From: Prevotella sp. UBA3776
Lineage (GTDB): Bacteria; Bacteroidota; Bacteroidia; Bacteroidales; Bacteroidaceae
DNA: 7,714 nucleotides
Assembly: GCA_002369515.1 (NCBI GenBank)
Contig: DFFM01000011.1
Coordinates: 1,864 to 9,577 of the forward strand
Direction: 5' to 3'
The notes beneath the pieces are model-generated. The model did no database searches. It saw only the letters and a list, made by a program, of their open reading frames with translations, and had not been told where the DNA came from. The translations under genes were made by a program, and so were the position numbers. This document shows positions 1 to 7,103 of this stretch, one piece after another (the first letter of the stretch is position 1; each line of letters opens with the position of its first letter).

Positions 1-28
1 CCCCAGGGGGGACAGGAGGGGGGCCTTG
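1..28. repeat. GC-rich palindromic element, in-frame copy in the third transferase gene (partial)
   Basis: The plus strand starts CCCCAGGGGG, continues through an A/G run of GGACAGGAGGGGGG, and ends CCTTG. This is the same layout as the elements at 2097-2130, 7513-7546 and 7591-7625. Here it is coding, giving GPPPVPPG just after the IYSPIHN block. The element is cut by the window edge. Confidence 0.7.
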
Positions 29-871
29 GGTTTGGCCTTGACTTTTGGTTGTTGTTTTTACATTGTGTATGGGGCTGTAGATGCGCTCCAGCTCCTCGGC
101 CGAGAAGTAGGAGGGCACGTGATAGGACGCCTTGCCGATGGTGCGGATCACGGAGAAGGGGGTGTTCAGAACGAGCGAAGCGTCATTGGGCCTCACAATG
201 AACTGGTTGGCGGTGCTCACCTTGATGGGGCGGTTGTCCCAGAATCCGCCGCGCATGCCCGCCCAGCACAGAAATGCCACCAGCAACAGCGAGAGCGTCT
301 GCACGGCATAGTAGCGGCGGAGGGAGGACGAAGCCCCCTCAGTGGCCGAAGGGCCCACGCGAGGCACTCTATACCCACGCCACAGAAAGGCCACGAGCAG
401 CACGAAGAGCACCACCAGGTACCAGTGGTTGACAAACTCCAACAGCACAATGCTGCCCAGCTTGTCGTCGCGGCCAAACTCGCTGAAGAAGGCGGTGGTG
501 GTGCGCCGCGCCGTGTATTGGAAATAGACCGAGTCGCACAGGTTCATGGCAAGGGCCACGGCGTTGACCACAACAAACACCCACTTGCACAGCTTCTGCC
601 ACGTGGGGCCTTCCTTTGCGTGGAGCGGCAGAAACACCAGCAGCAGATAGAGGGCGTTGGTGTAGGCGATGGCCGACGTGTCGAAATAGACGCCTCCCCA
701 GAAAAGGGTCCACAGCCGGCCCGACCCCGGCAAGTGGGCATAGGTGTGGGCGTTCTCGAAGAAGAAAGCCAGCCGAGTGACCATGTAGGCTGCGTAGAGC
801 AGCAGCAAGTTGACTGCCACGGCGCACAGAGGCGCAAGTGTTTTCGTCTTTTGACGATGAATCTTGAACAT
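1..871 (-). CDS. LTA synthase-like membrane sulfatase-fold protein, N-terminal part (cut by window edge)
   Basis: The gene opens with ATG at 871-869 and stays open for 290 codons to the window edge, so the catalytic domain is missing. The protein begins MFKIHRQKTK and has about five hydrophobic segments, near residues 14-36, 66-84, 96-114, 148-165 and 190-206. The last is followed by MRGGFWDN, which matches the RGGF after the fifth segment of its neighbour. It is clearly a paralogue of the 916-3006 gene: shared blocks include FDTSAI, NLCDxVYFxYTxRRTTT, HWYL, LVLNTPFS, RTIGK and ERIYSPIHN. The visible part ends in a linker (QTQGPPPVPPG) encoded by a GC-rich palindromic repeat. An A-rich stretch precedes the ATG, with no strong Shine-Dalgarno site. 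It starts 44 bases after the upstream gene's stop, so co-transcription is likely. By family it would be a periplasm-facing phospho-alcohol transferase or phosphatase; the exact reaction is unknown. Confidence 0.85.
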   Translation of the reverse strand, partial: MFKIHRQKTKTLAPLCAVAVNLLLLYAAYMVTRLAFFFENAHTYAHLPGSGRLWTLFWGGVYFDTSAIAYTNALYLLLVFLPLHAKEGPTWQKLCKWVFVVVNAVALAMNLCDSVYFQYTARRTTTAFFSEFGRDDKLGSIVLLEFVNHWYLVVLFVLLVAFLWRGYRVPRVGPSATEGASSSLRRYYAVQTLSLLLVAFLCWAGMRGGFWDNRPIKVSTANQFIVRPNDASLVLNTPFSVIRTIGKASYHVPSYFSAEELERIYSPIHNVKTTTKSQGQTQGPPPVPPG

Positions 872-915
872 TCTTTATCTTTTGATTTCAGATTTTTTTC
901 AGGTGTGAGGGTTTC

Positions 916-3006
916 CTACGGCCGCAGCCTGTCCTGCGTCATGCGCATCATGTACTGCTGGATGATGGCCTTCAGCTCGCGCTCCATCTGCGGCTGCTGG
1001 GGTGAACGGCCTTTGAGGTTGCGCTTCATGAGCGAATCGCTCAGCGCATAGACGGCGCGCGTCTGTTGGCCGTCGAACTGCAGCACGAGTCCGTGCTTCA
1101 CATACTGGTAGATGCCGTTCAGATAGTTCACGGCCCACGTCTCATCGGCGGGCGTGTTCAGCAGGTCGATGCCGAAGCCGAAATAGGGTTTGTCGTAGCC
1201 CAGCATGCCCATGACGGTGGGCAGGATGTCAATCTGCTGGGCTATCTTGTCCTGCACCTCGGGCTGCCGTTCGGGGTTGCCCGGTTCGTAGATGATGATG
1301 GGCGAGCAGAATCCGCCCAGGTCGGTCTGATAGTAGGCGTGGTCGGAGAGGTTGGTGTGGTCGCTGGTGAGCACGAAGATGGTGTTCTCGAACCACGGCT
1401 CGCGGCTGGCGCGCTCAAAGAATCGCCCGATGGCCATGTCGGTGTAGCGTATGCACTTGTGGATGACGATGCCCTCCTCGGGATATTTCTGCCGATACTT
1501 CTCGGGCACGGCGTAGGGGTGGTGGCTGCTGGCGGTGAAGACGGCGGTCATAAAGGGCTGTCGCATTTCGGACATCTTCGTGGCATAGTATTGCAGGAAG
1601 GGCTCGTCCCAAATGGCCCACATGCCGTCGAAGTCGGCATCGCCGCCGAAGCGCTTGTCGGCATTGTAGTCCTCGCGGCCATAGTATTGCTGGAATCCCG
1701 TGGCGCGGCTGAACGCCTGGAAACCCATCGACCCGCGCTGCGCACCGTGGAAGAAGGCGGTCTGGTAGCCCTCGGCAGCCAGCAGGGCGGCCATGCCGCT
1801 GACGTGGTTCATCGAGGCGGGCGTCAGGAAGAACGGCTCCACAAACATGGGGATGCTGCTCAGGATGCTGGGCATGCCGTCGATGCTCTTGCGCCCGTTG
1901 CAGAACGAGTGGGCGAAGGTGACGCTCCGGGCGATGAGCGAATCCACGCAGGGTGTGTAGCCTTTGTAGCGTCCGTTCTCAAGCGTTTTGTTCAGCGCGC
2001 CGATGTACTCGCGGCCGAAACTCTCCACAATCAGGATGACGACGTTCTTGGCCTTCGGCTTGTCCCCTCCGGCGGAGAGAGACTGGCTGTTCGGGGCTTC
2101 CCCCCCAAGGGGGGTGAGAGGGGAGCCTTGGGCTTTGGTTGTTTTTCTATTATGTATGGGGCTGTATATCCGCTCCATGGTGGCCTCGTCGGCGAAGTAG
2201 TCGGGCACGGTGAACACGTTCTTGCCAATGGTGCGATAGAGCGAGAAGGGGGTGTTGAGCACCAGAGCCGCCTCTACAGGGCGATCTACATACTGGTTGG
2301 CGTTGGAGATGGTGATGGGGCGCACGGCTGTGGTGAATCCGCCACGGATGCCCGCCACCACCAGCGGAGCCACCACGAGCATGGAGAGCAGGGCCACGAC
2401 GTTGTAGTGCCAGGGAACGACGCTGCGCGATGGCACATCGCCGTCTGCCGACAGCGAACGGTTCGAAAAGTCGCTCTGCCGCAGCCCCGTGCCGACATAG
2501 AGCCGCCACAACAGCCACATCTGCAGCACGAACAACAGCAGCAGATACCAATGGCGCACGGTCTCGGTGAGAAACACCGAGCCGAGGTTGCCCTCGTGCG
2601 CAAACTCGCCAAAGACGGTGGTGGTGGTGCGCCGCATGGTATAGCGGAAATACACCGCATCGCACAGATTGGCGGCCAGCGCCAAACCGTTGACCACCAC
2701 GAACAGCCAGCGGCAGCACTGCTGGTAGCCCTTCCGCTCCTTGCCGTGCCAGGGCAGCAGCATCAGCACAATGTAGGGGATATTGGTGACCAGAATGGCC
2801 GATGTGTCGAACATCAGCCCGCCGCGCAACATCTCCAACAGGTGCGACACCGTGAGTCCCTGCTCAAAATAGCTGTAGTTCACCAGCAGATAGACCACGC
2901 GCGCCACAAAATAGAGCGCATAGGCCAACAGCAGGTTCAACACCACTGCCTTGAGGGGAGCGAACGCTTTGAACTTTGAACTTTGAACTTTTGACATCGA
3001 AAGCAT
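916..3006 (-). CDS. LTA synthase-like membrane protein with periplasmic sulfatase-fold domain (paralogue of the 1-871 gene)
   Basis: This is a 696-residue protein of alkaline-phosphatase/sulfatase fold (LTA synthase / MdoB-like family). Five hydrophobic segments lie near residues 19-42, 67-86, 99-114, 151-168 and 202-220, the last followed by RGGF. The catalytic domain starts near residue 320. Visible motifs are VESFG with Glu328 (predicted metal ligand), NGRKSIDGMPS with Ser374 (candidate nucleophile), HGAQRGSMGF (420-429), SSHHPY (His495/496) and TSDH (Asp549, His550). Ser374 aligns with Thr316 of the 3242-5101 protein when the following Gly is matched, so the nucleophile may be Ser rather than Thr. 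ATG at 3006 is preferred: it follows an A-rich leader and gives an N terminus similar in length to the paralogue; ATG at 2997 is possible. Residues about 292-316 are a repeat-encoded linker. The first codons are made of 7-base repeats. Predicted role: transfer of a phospho-alcohol group at the outer face of the inner membrane; substrate unknown. Confidence 0.9.
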   Translation of the reverse strand: MLSMSKVQSSKFKAFAPLKAVVLNLLLAYALYFVARVVYLLVNYSYFEQGLTVSHLLEMLRGGLMFDTSAILVTNIPYIVLMLLPWHGKERKGYQQCCRWLFVVVNGLALAANLCDAVYFRYTMRRTTTTVFGEFAHEGNLGSVFLTETVRHWYLLLLFVLQMWLLWRLYVGTGLRQSDFSNRSLSADGDVPSRSVVPWHYNVVALLSMLVVAPLVVAGIRGGFTTAVRPITISNANQYVDRPVEAALVLNTPFSLYRTIGKNVFTVPDYFADEATMERIYSPIHNRKTTKAQGSPLTPLGGEAPNSQSLSAGGDKPKAKNVVILIVESFGREYIGALNKTLENGRYKGYTPCVDSLIARSVTFAHSFCNGRKSIDGMPSILSSIPMFVEPFFLTPASMNHVSGMAALLAAEGYQTAFFHGAQRGSMGFQAFSRATGFQQYYGREDYNADKRFGGDADFDGMWAIWDEPFLQYYATKMSEMRQPFMTAVFTASSHHPYAVPEKYRQKYPEEGIVIHKCIRYTDMAIGRFFERASREPWFENTIFVLTSDHTNLSDHAYYQTDLGGFCSPIIIYEPGNPERQPEVQDKIAQQIDILPTVMGMLGYDKPYFGFGIDLLNTPADETWAVNYLNGIYQYVKHGLVLQFDGQQTRAVYALSDSLMKRNLKGRSPQQPQMERELKAIIQQYMMRMTQDRLRP
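2097..2130. repeat. GC-rich palindromic element inserted in frame between membrane and catalytic domains
   Basis: The plus strand reads CTTCCCCCCCAAGGGGGG, then TGAGAGGGGAG, then CCTTG. It resembles the intergenic copies at 7513-7546 and 7591-7625. It encodes about GSPLTPLGGEA (residues 294-304) without breaking the frame. It sits directly after the IYSPIHNRKTTKAQ block, the same place as the coding copy at 1-28. Confidence 0.8.
2967..2993. repeat. 7-base tandem repeat (CTTTGAA) at the start of the second transferase gene
   Basis: Three exact copies of CTTTGAA lie at 2967-2987, followed by a degenerate partial copy. On the coding strand this is TTCAAAG repeated, giving residues of the stretch KVQSSKFK. 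Seven is not a multiple of three, so gain or loss of a unit would shift the reading frame just after the start codon. Confidence 0.8.
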
Positions 3007-3028
3007 TATTTCTTAGATCGTTTTTTCT

Positions 3029-3105
3029 GTAAACCGTGAACCGTAAACCGTAAACTGTAAACTGTAAACCGTAAACTGTAAACCGCAAACCGTAAACTGT
3101 AAACC
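3029..3105. repeat. Heptamer tandem array GTAAACY, 11 units
   Basis: Eleven contiguous 7-base units follow GTAAACC or GTAAACT, with two point variants (GTGAACC at 3036-3042, GCAAACC at 3085-3091). A further GTAAACT at 3139-3145 lies beyond a GC-rich palindrome. The array sits 23 bases upstream of the second transferase gene. A 125-codon open frame reads through it but is just the repeat translated. Confidence 0.9.
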
Positions 3106-3110
3106 TTCTC

Positions 3111-3138
3111 TCCCCCCAGGGGGAGCCGGAGGGGGCCC
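3111..3138. repeat. GC-rich palindromic element within the heptamer array
   Basis: TCCCCCCAGGGGGA is followed by GCCGGAGGGGGCCC. The inverted core CCCCC-A-GGGGG and the adjacent G-rich arm resemble the other palindromes here, though it lacks the CCTTG end. It separates the 11-unit array from one isolated GTAAACT unit. Confidence 0.6.
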
Positions 3139-3177
3139 GTAAACTATGAGCCAAGACTAAAAACTCCTGTGCGTCAT

Positions 3178-3215
3178 CTCCCCGCCCCTCAAGGGGAGGG
3201 GATGGGGGTGGGGTC
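3178..3215. repeat. GC-rich palindrome downstream of the first transferase gene
   Basis: CCCCGCCCCTC-AA-GGGGAGGGG forms an inverted repeat followed by ATGGGGGTGGGG. It lies 27-64 bases past the stop codon of the 3242-5101 gene, so its RNA could form a strong hairpin. No U-tract follows on the minus strand, so a standard intrinsic terminator is not supported. Bases 3139-3177 between the two palindromes show nothing else recognisable. Confidence 0.55.
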
Positions 3216-3241
3216 TGTAACTTTCCCACTAAAAATCCCAA

Positions 3242-5101
3242 TCACTCCAACTCCCCATCTTTCCCATAGCCAAGACCATTAATCTCCTTCGCTGCCGTTT
3301 GCAGAATGGCCTTTCCCTTCTTTATCAGCAGTTCGCTGTCGGTACTCTCATCCACCACGATGCGGTTGGCATTGAGGTCGAACACGGCAAAGCCCGTACT
3401 GTCGCGCATGGTGATGCCGTTGTTGTAGGTGTGTACGGCAAAGGGATAAGCATAGCCCTTGCTCATCACGTCGCGGCTGAAGATGAAGTCGCGATGGTCG
3501 ATGCCCATCTGTCCGAGCAGCGTGGCGGGCAGGTCAGTCTGGTTGCAGAGCTGCTCCACGCGGCGCGGCTCCTTGACGGCTCCGCCCAGCCAGAGCATCG
3601 GCACATGGTCGTGCTCGGGGTGCTCCTCGCCCACATCGCCATAGCTGATACCGTGGTCGGGCAGCAGCACGACGAGCAGATTGTCCCACTGCGGGGTCTT
3701 CCGCAGTTGGTCGATGAACCGCCCGAGACACTCGTCCAGATAGTTGAAGGCATTCAGGATGGGGTCGGCCAGCCGGTGCGTGGGCACATCCCACGGTTCG
3801 TGGCTGCTCAGCGTGGAGTAGCCCCAAAGATGATGGTCGGTGTCCTTGGCCTGCACAATCTGGTCGTAGAGGGTCTGGAAGGTGATGTCGTCGCGAACGC
3901 CCCACTTGGCCGTTTGCTGTTCGGCGGCTGTGTAGTCGTTCTTCCAGTGCAGCTGTCCGAAACCGGTGGTCACCAGGTAGCTGCGCATGTTGGTGAAATT
4001 GATGTCGCCGCCGTAGAGATAGTAGGTGTGGTAGCCTTCGCCCTGCAGCGTCTTGGCAATGCCTGGCAGGAAACGCGTCTTGGCGGGCATCTTCATCACC
4101 GACGAGCGCGGAAACGACAGATAGCCGCTCCATGTACACAGTGTGCCGCGGTCGGTGCGATAGGAGTTGGCATAGAAGTTGGAGAAATAAACGCCTTCGC
4201 GCGTCAGCGCGTTCAGCCGTGGCATCACGTCTTTCCGCCCGCCTATCTGCTCGGTGAAAATGCCGCCGCAGCTCTCGAGCAGCACCACCACGATGTTGGG
4301 CCGGCGTGTGCGCAGCAGCGTGTCGGGGGCGACGCTCTCCGTGGGGTAAAGGCCCTGCATGAGCCGCGCCCGCTCGGTCTCGGCCATGAACGGATAGTCG
4401 GGCACCTCGCTGGCCGTCTTCTCGAACGACGAAAGGAACGAAAATACCGGGTTGACGGCCGAGTGGTTCAGAAACTGGTTTTGCGAGTAATAAACCTGCC
4501 CCACATTGGTGGTCGATTCGCCCAACCCGCCGCGAATGCCCACCACGAGCAGCGGCGTCAGCGCCACACAGAGCAGGGTCTCCCCCACCCTCGCGCTTAT
4601 GGATGCAGGCCGCTCGGCACGATGGTCGAAGACGCCACGCTCCACGGCGCAATAGCATTGATAGATGACCAACACCAACGCTGCCAGCACCAGCAACCGC
4701 ACCAACAGATAGACTGCCGACACGCTCGCCATGGCCTCGGTGGGTGTGTCGAGAAACTGCAGGCACGTGGAGTCGAGCTTGTATTTCCAGAAGGCGTACA
4801 GGCTGGTGTCGGCCACAAAGGCCAGGGCGAACATCACCGCCACCAACCCATAATAGCCGCGCGACAACCACCGCGGCACGTGCGTCCACACGGCCACCAC
4901 GCACAACAGGAAGGGCACAACAAGAAAATAGAGGGCCGTGCTCAGGTCGAGTGACAGCCCGTGCCACAGCACGTCCTTCACATCGGACAAAGAGAAAGTG
5001 CCCACACTGCGGTTGCACAGCATGAACACCACCTTGGCCACCATGAACAACAGCACGGTCAGCACATAACATTTCAAGAGATAGAACACCCGTCGCCTCA
5101 T
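3242..5101 (-). CDS. LTA synthase-like membrane protein with sulfatase-fold catalytic domain (divergent member)
   Basis: This is a 619-residue protein of the same family as the two downstream genes but distinctly diverged from them. Hydrophobic segments lie near residues 6-28, 53-72, 82-104, 128-149 and 172-190, the last ending GIRGGL. The extracytoplasmic domain starts near residue 268. Visible motifs are LLESCGG with Glu276 (metal ligand), NSYRTDRGT with Thr316 (predicted nucleophile), LYGGDINF (362-369), STLSSHEPWDVP with His434, and LLPDHG with Asp482 and His483. EHPEHDHVP (493-501) adds further histidines, some probably metal or substrate ligands. All key residues of an active enzyme appear present. 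The ATG at 5101 is only nine bases after the ABC exporter's stop, so translation is probably coupled in one operon. That pairing suggests action on a molecule the exporter delivers, for example adding phosphoglycerol or phosphoethanolamine to a glycolipid. Unlike its neighbours it has no repeat-encoded linker. Substrate is unknown. Confidence 0.9.
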   Translation of the reverse strand: MRRRVFYLLKCYVLTVLLFMVAKVVFMLCNRSVGTFSLSDVKDVLWHGLSLDLSTALYFLVVPFLLCVVAVWTHVPRWLSRGYYGLVAVMFALAFVADTSLYAFWKYKLDSTCLQFLDTPTEAMASVSAVYLLVRLLVLAALVLVIYQCYCAVERGVFDHRAERPASISARVGETLLCVALTPLLVVGIRGGLGESTTNVGQVYYSQNQFLNHSAVNPVFSFLSSFEKTASEVPDYPFMAETERARLMQGLYPTESVAPDTLLRTRRPNIVVVLLESCGGIFTEQIGGRKDVMPRLNALTREGVYFSNFYANSYRTDRGTLCTWSGYLSFPRSSVMKMPAKTRFLPGIAKTLQGEGYHTYYLYGGDINFTNMRSYLVTTGFGQLHWKNDYTAAEQQTAKWGVRDDITFQTLYDQIVQAKDTDHHLWGYSTLSSHEPWDVPTHRLADPILNAFNYLDECLGRFIDQLRKTPQWDNLLVVLLPDHGISYGDVGEEHPEHDHVPMLWLGGAVKEPRRVEQLCNQTDLPATLLGQMGIDHRDFIFSRDVMSKGYAYPFAVHTYNNGITMRDSTGFAVFDLNANRIVVDESTDSELLIKKGKAILQTAAKEINGLGYGKDGELE

Positions 5102-5110
5102 CTTGTCAAC

Positions 5111-6988
5111 TCACATCTGCATGTCGTGCAGTTTCTTGTAGTATCCGTCCTGTTGCAGCAGCTCGTCGTGGGTGCCACGCTCCACAATCTGCCCCTCGTG
5201 CAGCACACAAATCTCGTCAGCATTCTTGATGGTCGAGAGTCGGTGGGCAATGGCCACGGTGGTGCGCGTCTTCATGAGCCGCTCCAGCGCGTCCTGCACC
5301 AACCGTTCGCTCTCGGTGTCGAGAGCCGATGTGGCCTCGTCGAGAATCAGTATGGGCGGATTCTTCAGAATGGCCCGTGCTATCGACACCCGTTGCCGCT
5401 GACCGCCCGAGAGCCGTCCGCCGCGGTCGCCGATGTTCGTGTCGAACCCTTGCTCGCTCTGCATGATGAATTCATAGGCATTGGCTATCTTCGCCGCCTC
5501 AGCGATTTTCTCATTCAGCTCCTCCTCGGTGAACACGGGCTCCGCCGTCGAAGCGCCCTCCCTCACTCCGAAGGCGATGTTGTTGCGGAACGAGTCGTTG
5601 AACAAAATGGCCTCCTGATTCACGTTGCCGATGAGCTGCCGCAGGTCGTTGATGCCCAGGTCCTTCACGTTGATGCCGTCGATGAGCACCTCGCCCCGCT
5701 GCACGTCGTAGTAGCGCGGTATCAGGTCCACCAGCGTCGATTTGCCGCTGCCGCTCTGCCCCACCAGCGCAATGGTCTTCCCCTTGGGAATCACCAGGTT
5801 GATGTCGCGGAGCACCCAGATGACCGCCCCCTCCGGCTCCCTATACCCAAACCACACGTGGCGGAACTCTATCTGGTGTTCGAACGCCGCTATATGCTTC
5901 GGATGTTCAGGCTCCTTGATGCTGTTCTCTGCCATCAGTATCTTGTCGATGCGCTCCATCGAGGCCAGTCCCTTCGGGATGTTGTAGCCCGCCTTCGAGA
6001 AGTCCTTCAGCGGGTTGATGATGCTGTAGAGCATCACCATGTAGTAAATGAAGATGGGGCCCGAGAGCGCATGCTGGTGGAGCACCAGCACACCGCCGAA
6101 CCACAGCACAATGACTATCATCACCGTACCCAGAAACTCACTCATGGGGTGGGCCGACGACTGCCGTATGTTCACCCGCATGATGTCGTCGCGGTAGGCC
6201 GAGTTGATGCTGTCGAAACGGCGGTTCATCTTCTCCTCGGCACAAAAAGCCTTGATGATGCGCAGTCCGCCCAACGTCTCCTCCACCTGGCTCATGGTGT
6301 CGCTCCAGAGGGCCTGCGCCTTGATGCTCTGCGCCTTCAGCTTGCGGCCCACCCACCCCATGAACCAACCCATGACGGGGACAATCACCAGCGTGAACAC
6401 CGTCAGCTGCCACGAGATGAACAGCAGTGCGGCAAAATAGCTCACTATCAGGATGGGGTTCTTGAACAACATTTCCAGACTCGACATGATGGAGTTCTCT
6501 ATCTCCTGTACGTCGCCGCTCATGCGGGCGATGATGTCGCCCTTGCGCTCCTCAGAGAAGAAACCCAGCGGCAGCGAAGTGATCTTGCGATAGAGCTGGT
6601 TGCGGATGTCGCGCACCACACCCGTGCGGATGGGGATCAGCGTGGCCGACGAAAGGAAGTAGGCACCCGTCTTCAGGGCCGTCATCACGCCCAGGAACAC
6701 ACCGATGAGCAGCAGCGTAGTGGTCTGCCCATAGCGCGCTATCAGTCCGTTCACGTAGTAGTTCATGTTGTTCGTCAGCACCTCCTGCAGGTTGCCCCAG
6801 TCCCAAGCCATTACACTCGTGGCTGTCTCAGCGTCGCTCGTCTGAAACAGTATCTGCAGGATGGGGATCAGAGCGGCAAACGAAAAGATGTTGAGCACCG
6901 CCGACAGTATGTTGAACACCACCGACAGCACCAGATATTTTTTATAAGGCGGCACAAAGCGCCGCAGCACATTCAGAAACTCTTTCAT
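5111..6988 (-). CDS. MsbA-type ABC exporter, fused permease and ATPase
   Basis: This is a half-transporter of 625 residues, expected to act as a homodimer in the inner membrane and export a lipid, lipid-linked glycan or other amphiphile. Hydrophobic segments near residues 16-46, 91-114, 172-213 and 285-326 fit the six-helix exporter domain. The ATPase domain contains Walker A GQSGSGKST (410-418), Q-loop Gln458 (NVNQE), signature LSGGQRQR (526-533), Walker B LILDE (547-551), D-loop SALD, and switch His582 (AIAHR). All are intact, so it should be active. The frame extends to a TTG at 7000, but ATG at 6988 gives the natural N terminus MKEFLNVLRRFVPPYKKY and has AGGCAG just upstream, so it is preferred. 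The next gene starts nine bases after its stop, suggesting an operon. MsbA-like sequence alone does not prove lipid A transport; drug or peptide exporters share this architecture. Confidence 0.92.
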   Translation of the reverse strand: MKEFLNVLRRFVPPYKKYLVLSVVFNILSAVLNIFSFAALIPILQILFQTSDAETATSVMAWDWGNLQEVLTNNMNYYVNGLIARYGQTTTLLLIGVFLGVMTALKTGAYFLSSATLIPIRTGVVRDIRNQLYRKITSLPLGFFSEERKGDIIARMSGDVQEIENSIMSSLEMLFKNPILIVSYFAALLFISWQLTVFTLVIVPVMGWFMGWVGRKLKAQSIKAQALWSDTMSQVEETLGGLRIIKAFCAEEKMNRRFDSINSAYRDDIMRVNIRQSSAHPMSEFLGTVMIVIVLWFGGVLVLHQHALSGPIFIYYMVMLYSIINPLKDFSKAGYNIPKGLASMERIDKILMAENSIKEPEHPKHIAAFEHQIEFRHVWFGYREPEGAVIWVLRDINLVIPKGKTIALVGQSGSGKSTLVDLIPRYYDVQRGEVLIDGINVKDLGINDLRQLIGNVNQEAILFNDSFRNNIAFGVREGASTAEPVFTEEELNEKIAEAAKIANAYEFIMQSEQGFDTNIGDRGGRLSGGQRQRVSIARAILKNPPILILDEATSALDTESERLVQDALERLMKTRTTVAIAHRLSTIKNADEICVLHEGQIVERGTHDELLQQDGYYKKLHDMQM

Positions 6989-6997
6989 ATCTGCCTG

Positions 6998-7005
6998 CAA
7001 AATTA
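6998..7005 (-). promoter_or_regulatory. Possible Bacteroidetes-type -7 promoter box
   Basis: The minus strand reads TAATTTTG, matching the TAnnTTTG -7 consensus known for Bacteroidetes. It ends nine bases before the ATG at 6988, which would make the transcript almost leaderless. The nearest upstream TTTG is only 12 bases away, shorter than the usual spacing, so no good -33 box is present. Chance occurrence in AT-rich DNA is quite possible. Confidence 0.25.
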
Positions 7006-7103
7006 ATAACTTTCAGACAAAAACCGATGCTTTTCCCCACATTTATGTTTTTCACACCCCATTAATGACACCAAACGAACTGGGATGACTCGGATGAAAC
7101 GGA

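Noticed and set aside
26..1051. Long plus-strand open frame opposite the partial transferase gene
   Set aside because: It is antisense to a well-supported gene, is rich in His, Gln, Arg and Gly, and shows no domain. Similar frames at 1066-2979, 3299-4954 and 4961-7006 are rejected for the same reason.
3178..3215. Intrinsic terminator after the 3242-5101 gene
   Set aside because: A strong hairpin is possible but no U-tract follows on the transcribed strand, and the sequence matches the local palindrome style.
2864..3241. Minus-strand 125-codon open frame across the intergenic repeats
   Set aside because: Its middle is the heptamer array translated (repeats of FTVYGLR type) and its end overlaps the transferase gene in another frame.
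6989..7000. TTG at 7000 as start of the ABC exporter
   Set aside because: It adds only four residues, is a rare start, and overlaps the possible promoter box; ATG at 6988 is a simpler choice.
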